NCBI RefSeq assembly: GCF_000695625.1 | Contig: NZ_JMQI01000062.1 | Span: 248,001 to 312,000 of the forward strand | DNA length: 64,000 nt | Direction: 5' to 3' | From: Amycolatopsis rifamycinica | Lineage (GTDB): Bacteria > Actinomycetota > Actinomycetes > Mycobacteriales > Pseudonocardiaceae | Shown: in pieces, positions 63,543-64,000 of the stretch | Layout: every line of letters begins with the position of its first letter | How positions within the stretch are numbered: the stretch's first letter is position 1 | Position numbers and translations under genes: made by a program | Notes under the pieces: model-generated | What the model was told of the DNA's origin: nothing | Databases searched by the model: none | The model's input: only the letters and a program-made list of their open reading frames with translations

Positions 63543-64000
63543 GGCCGCGCCGAGGCGTGGGCGTCGAGAAGTGCTTCGGAGAGATTGCGGGCCGTCCTGA
63601 CCGAGCGCCACCGCGGCCCGGACAGCTCGGTGGCCATCAGCTTCAGCATGGCACGCACCATGTCCGGCTGCTTGCCCACGCCCGCGTCGAGCAGCGGTCC
63701 GACCTGCGCGGCGGCGCCTTCGAGGTCGTCGAGCCGCAGGTGCGCGCGGCCGGTGTCGATCCGGATCATCGGATCCATGGCCTCCCAGCGGTTTTCCAGG
63801 GACAGCTGCTCGAACGCCTCGCGGGCGGTGGTGAACTCGCGCAGCGCGGCCGAGGCCTGCCCGACCGAAAGCAGGGAATTGCCCGCCATGTAGTGCCGCC
63901 GGTCCTTCGTGATGTTGAAGAAGCTGTCCTCACCGCCGGCCCCGAGGCCCGGGTCCTCGATGGCCGTCCAGCGCGCGATCGCGTCCAGCACCTGCCCTTC
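63539..64000 (-). CDS. TPR-containing regulator-like protein, C-terminal part (partial at window edge)
   Basis: At least 153 residues; the frame is still open at 64000, so the N-terminus is outside. Helical repeats: HYMAGNSLLSVGQASAALREF, FTTAREAFEQLS, DTGRAHLRLDDLEGAAAQV. This matches the C-terminal TPR part of actinomycete helix-turn-helix regulators. It overlaps the AfsA-family gene (GTGA), so the regulator heads this operon. Its HTH portion cannot be seen. Confidence 0.7.
   Translation of the reverse strand, partial: EGQVLDAIARWTAIEDPGLGAGGEDSFFNITKDRRHYMAGNSLLSVGQASAALREFTTAREAFEQLSLENRWEAMDPMIRIDTGRAHLRLDDLEGAAAQVGPLLDAGVGKQPDMVRAMLKLMATELSGPRWRSVRTARNLSEALLDAHASARP

Overview
The window is high-GC actinomycete DNA. 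Dense codon usage with G/C at third positions, many GTG starts, 4-nt ATGA/GTGA overlaps and several Pseudonocardiaceae-type hypothetical families (for example a DUF6292-like protein and an MSMEG_6728-like protein) suggest an Amycolatopsis-like organism. Genus is inference, as no rRNA gene is present. No tRNA, rRNA, CRISPR array or intact mobile element was found.

Layout. 1-6.5 kb is the edge of a contractile-injection (eCIS) locus: a large effector cut by the window edge, with a C-terminal ADP-ribosyltransferase-like domain, an overlapping HEAT-repeat gene, and an opposing operon DUF4255 -> AAA+ ATPase -> DUF4157. 7-10.8 kb holds two secreted proteins (an Asp/His-rich repeat protein and a beta-helix protein) and a small EVE/PUA-like protein. 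10.8-17.1 kb is a catabolic cassette: amidohydrolase, IclR regulator, class III CoA-transferase, citryl-CoA lyase-like protein, intradiol dioxygenase and quinone-oxidoreductase-like protein. Its two promoter regions share a GTCCG-N5-CGGAC operator. 17.1-21.8 kb contains a three-gene surface module (binding-protein-like, lipoprotein with binding-protein plus VWA domains, one-TM protein) and a 273-bp deleted IS element. 21.8-26.6 kb carries an AhpD-like protein and an FtsX-type ABC transporter with two ATPases.

26.5-36.5 kb is a patchwork of small metabolic genes with adjacent regulators: FAD monooxygenase, VOC protein, SDR/LysR, azoreductase/TetR, SGNH hydrolase, HxlR/MFS, a PemK-like toxin-antitoxin pair and an Lrp/aminopeptidase operon. 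36.7-43.6 kb holds hypothetical or low-complexity proteins, a MarR/adenylate-forming ligase pair and a TPR membrane protein. 43.9-47.8 kb is a signalling island: STAS protein, REC-only regulator, tandem-PAS histidine kinase, RsbW-like ATPase and a NarL-type regulator. 47.8-50.4 kb has RraA-like and CutA proteins and a secreted PI-PLC-like protein with an internal repeat insertion.

50.5-54.2 kb is metH, preceded by an S-adenosylhomocysteine riboswitch whose alternative hairpin covers the ribosome binding site. 54.5-59.7 kb contains an F420-type oxidoreductase with a KstR-like palindrome and apparently no leader, a sugar transporter, and a GH74-CBM2 xyloglucanase behind a CebR-like operator. 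59.7-60.1 kb is a cluster of three strong hairpins. 60.1-64 kb is a minus-strand operon (TPR-like regulator fragment, AfsA-family protein, double carboxymuconolactone-decarboxylase-domain protein, HAD phosphatase, medium-chain reductase) that could make a gamma-butyrolactone or butenolide-type signal.

The strongest candidates for something new are the eCIS-linked ADP-ribosyltransferase effector with HEAT partner, the AfsA/HAD/reductase operon, the binding-protein/VWA surface trio and the CoA-transferase/citryl-lyase/dioxygenase cassette.
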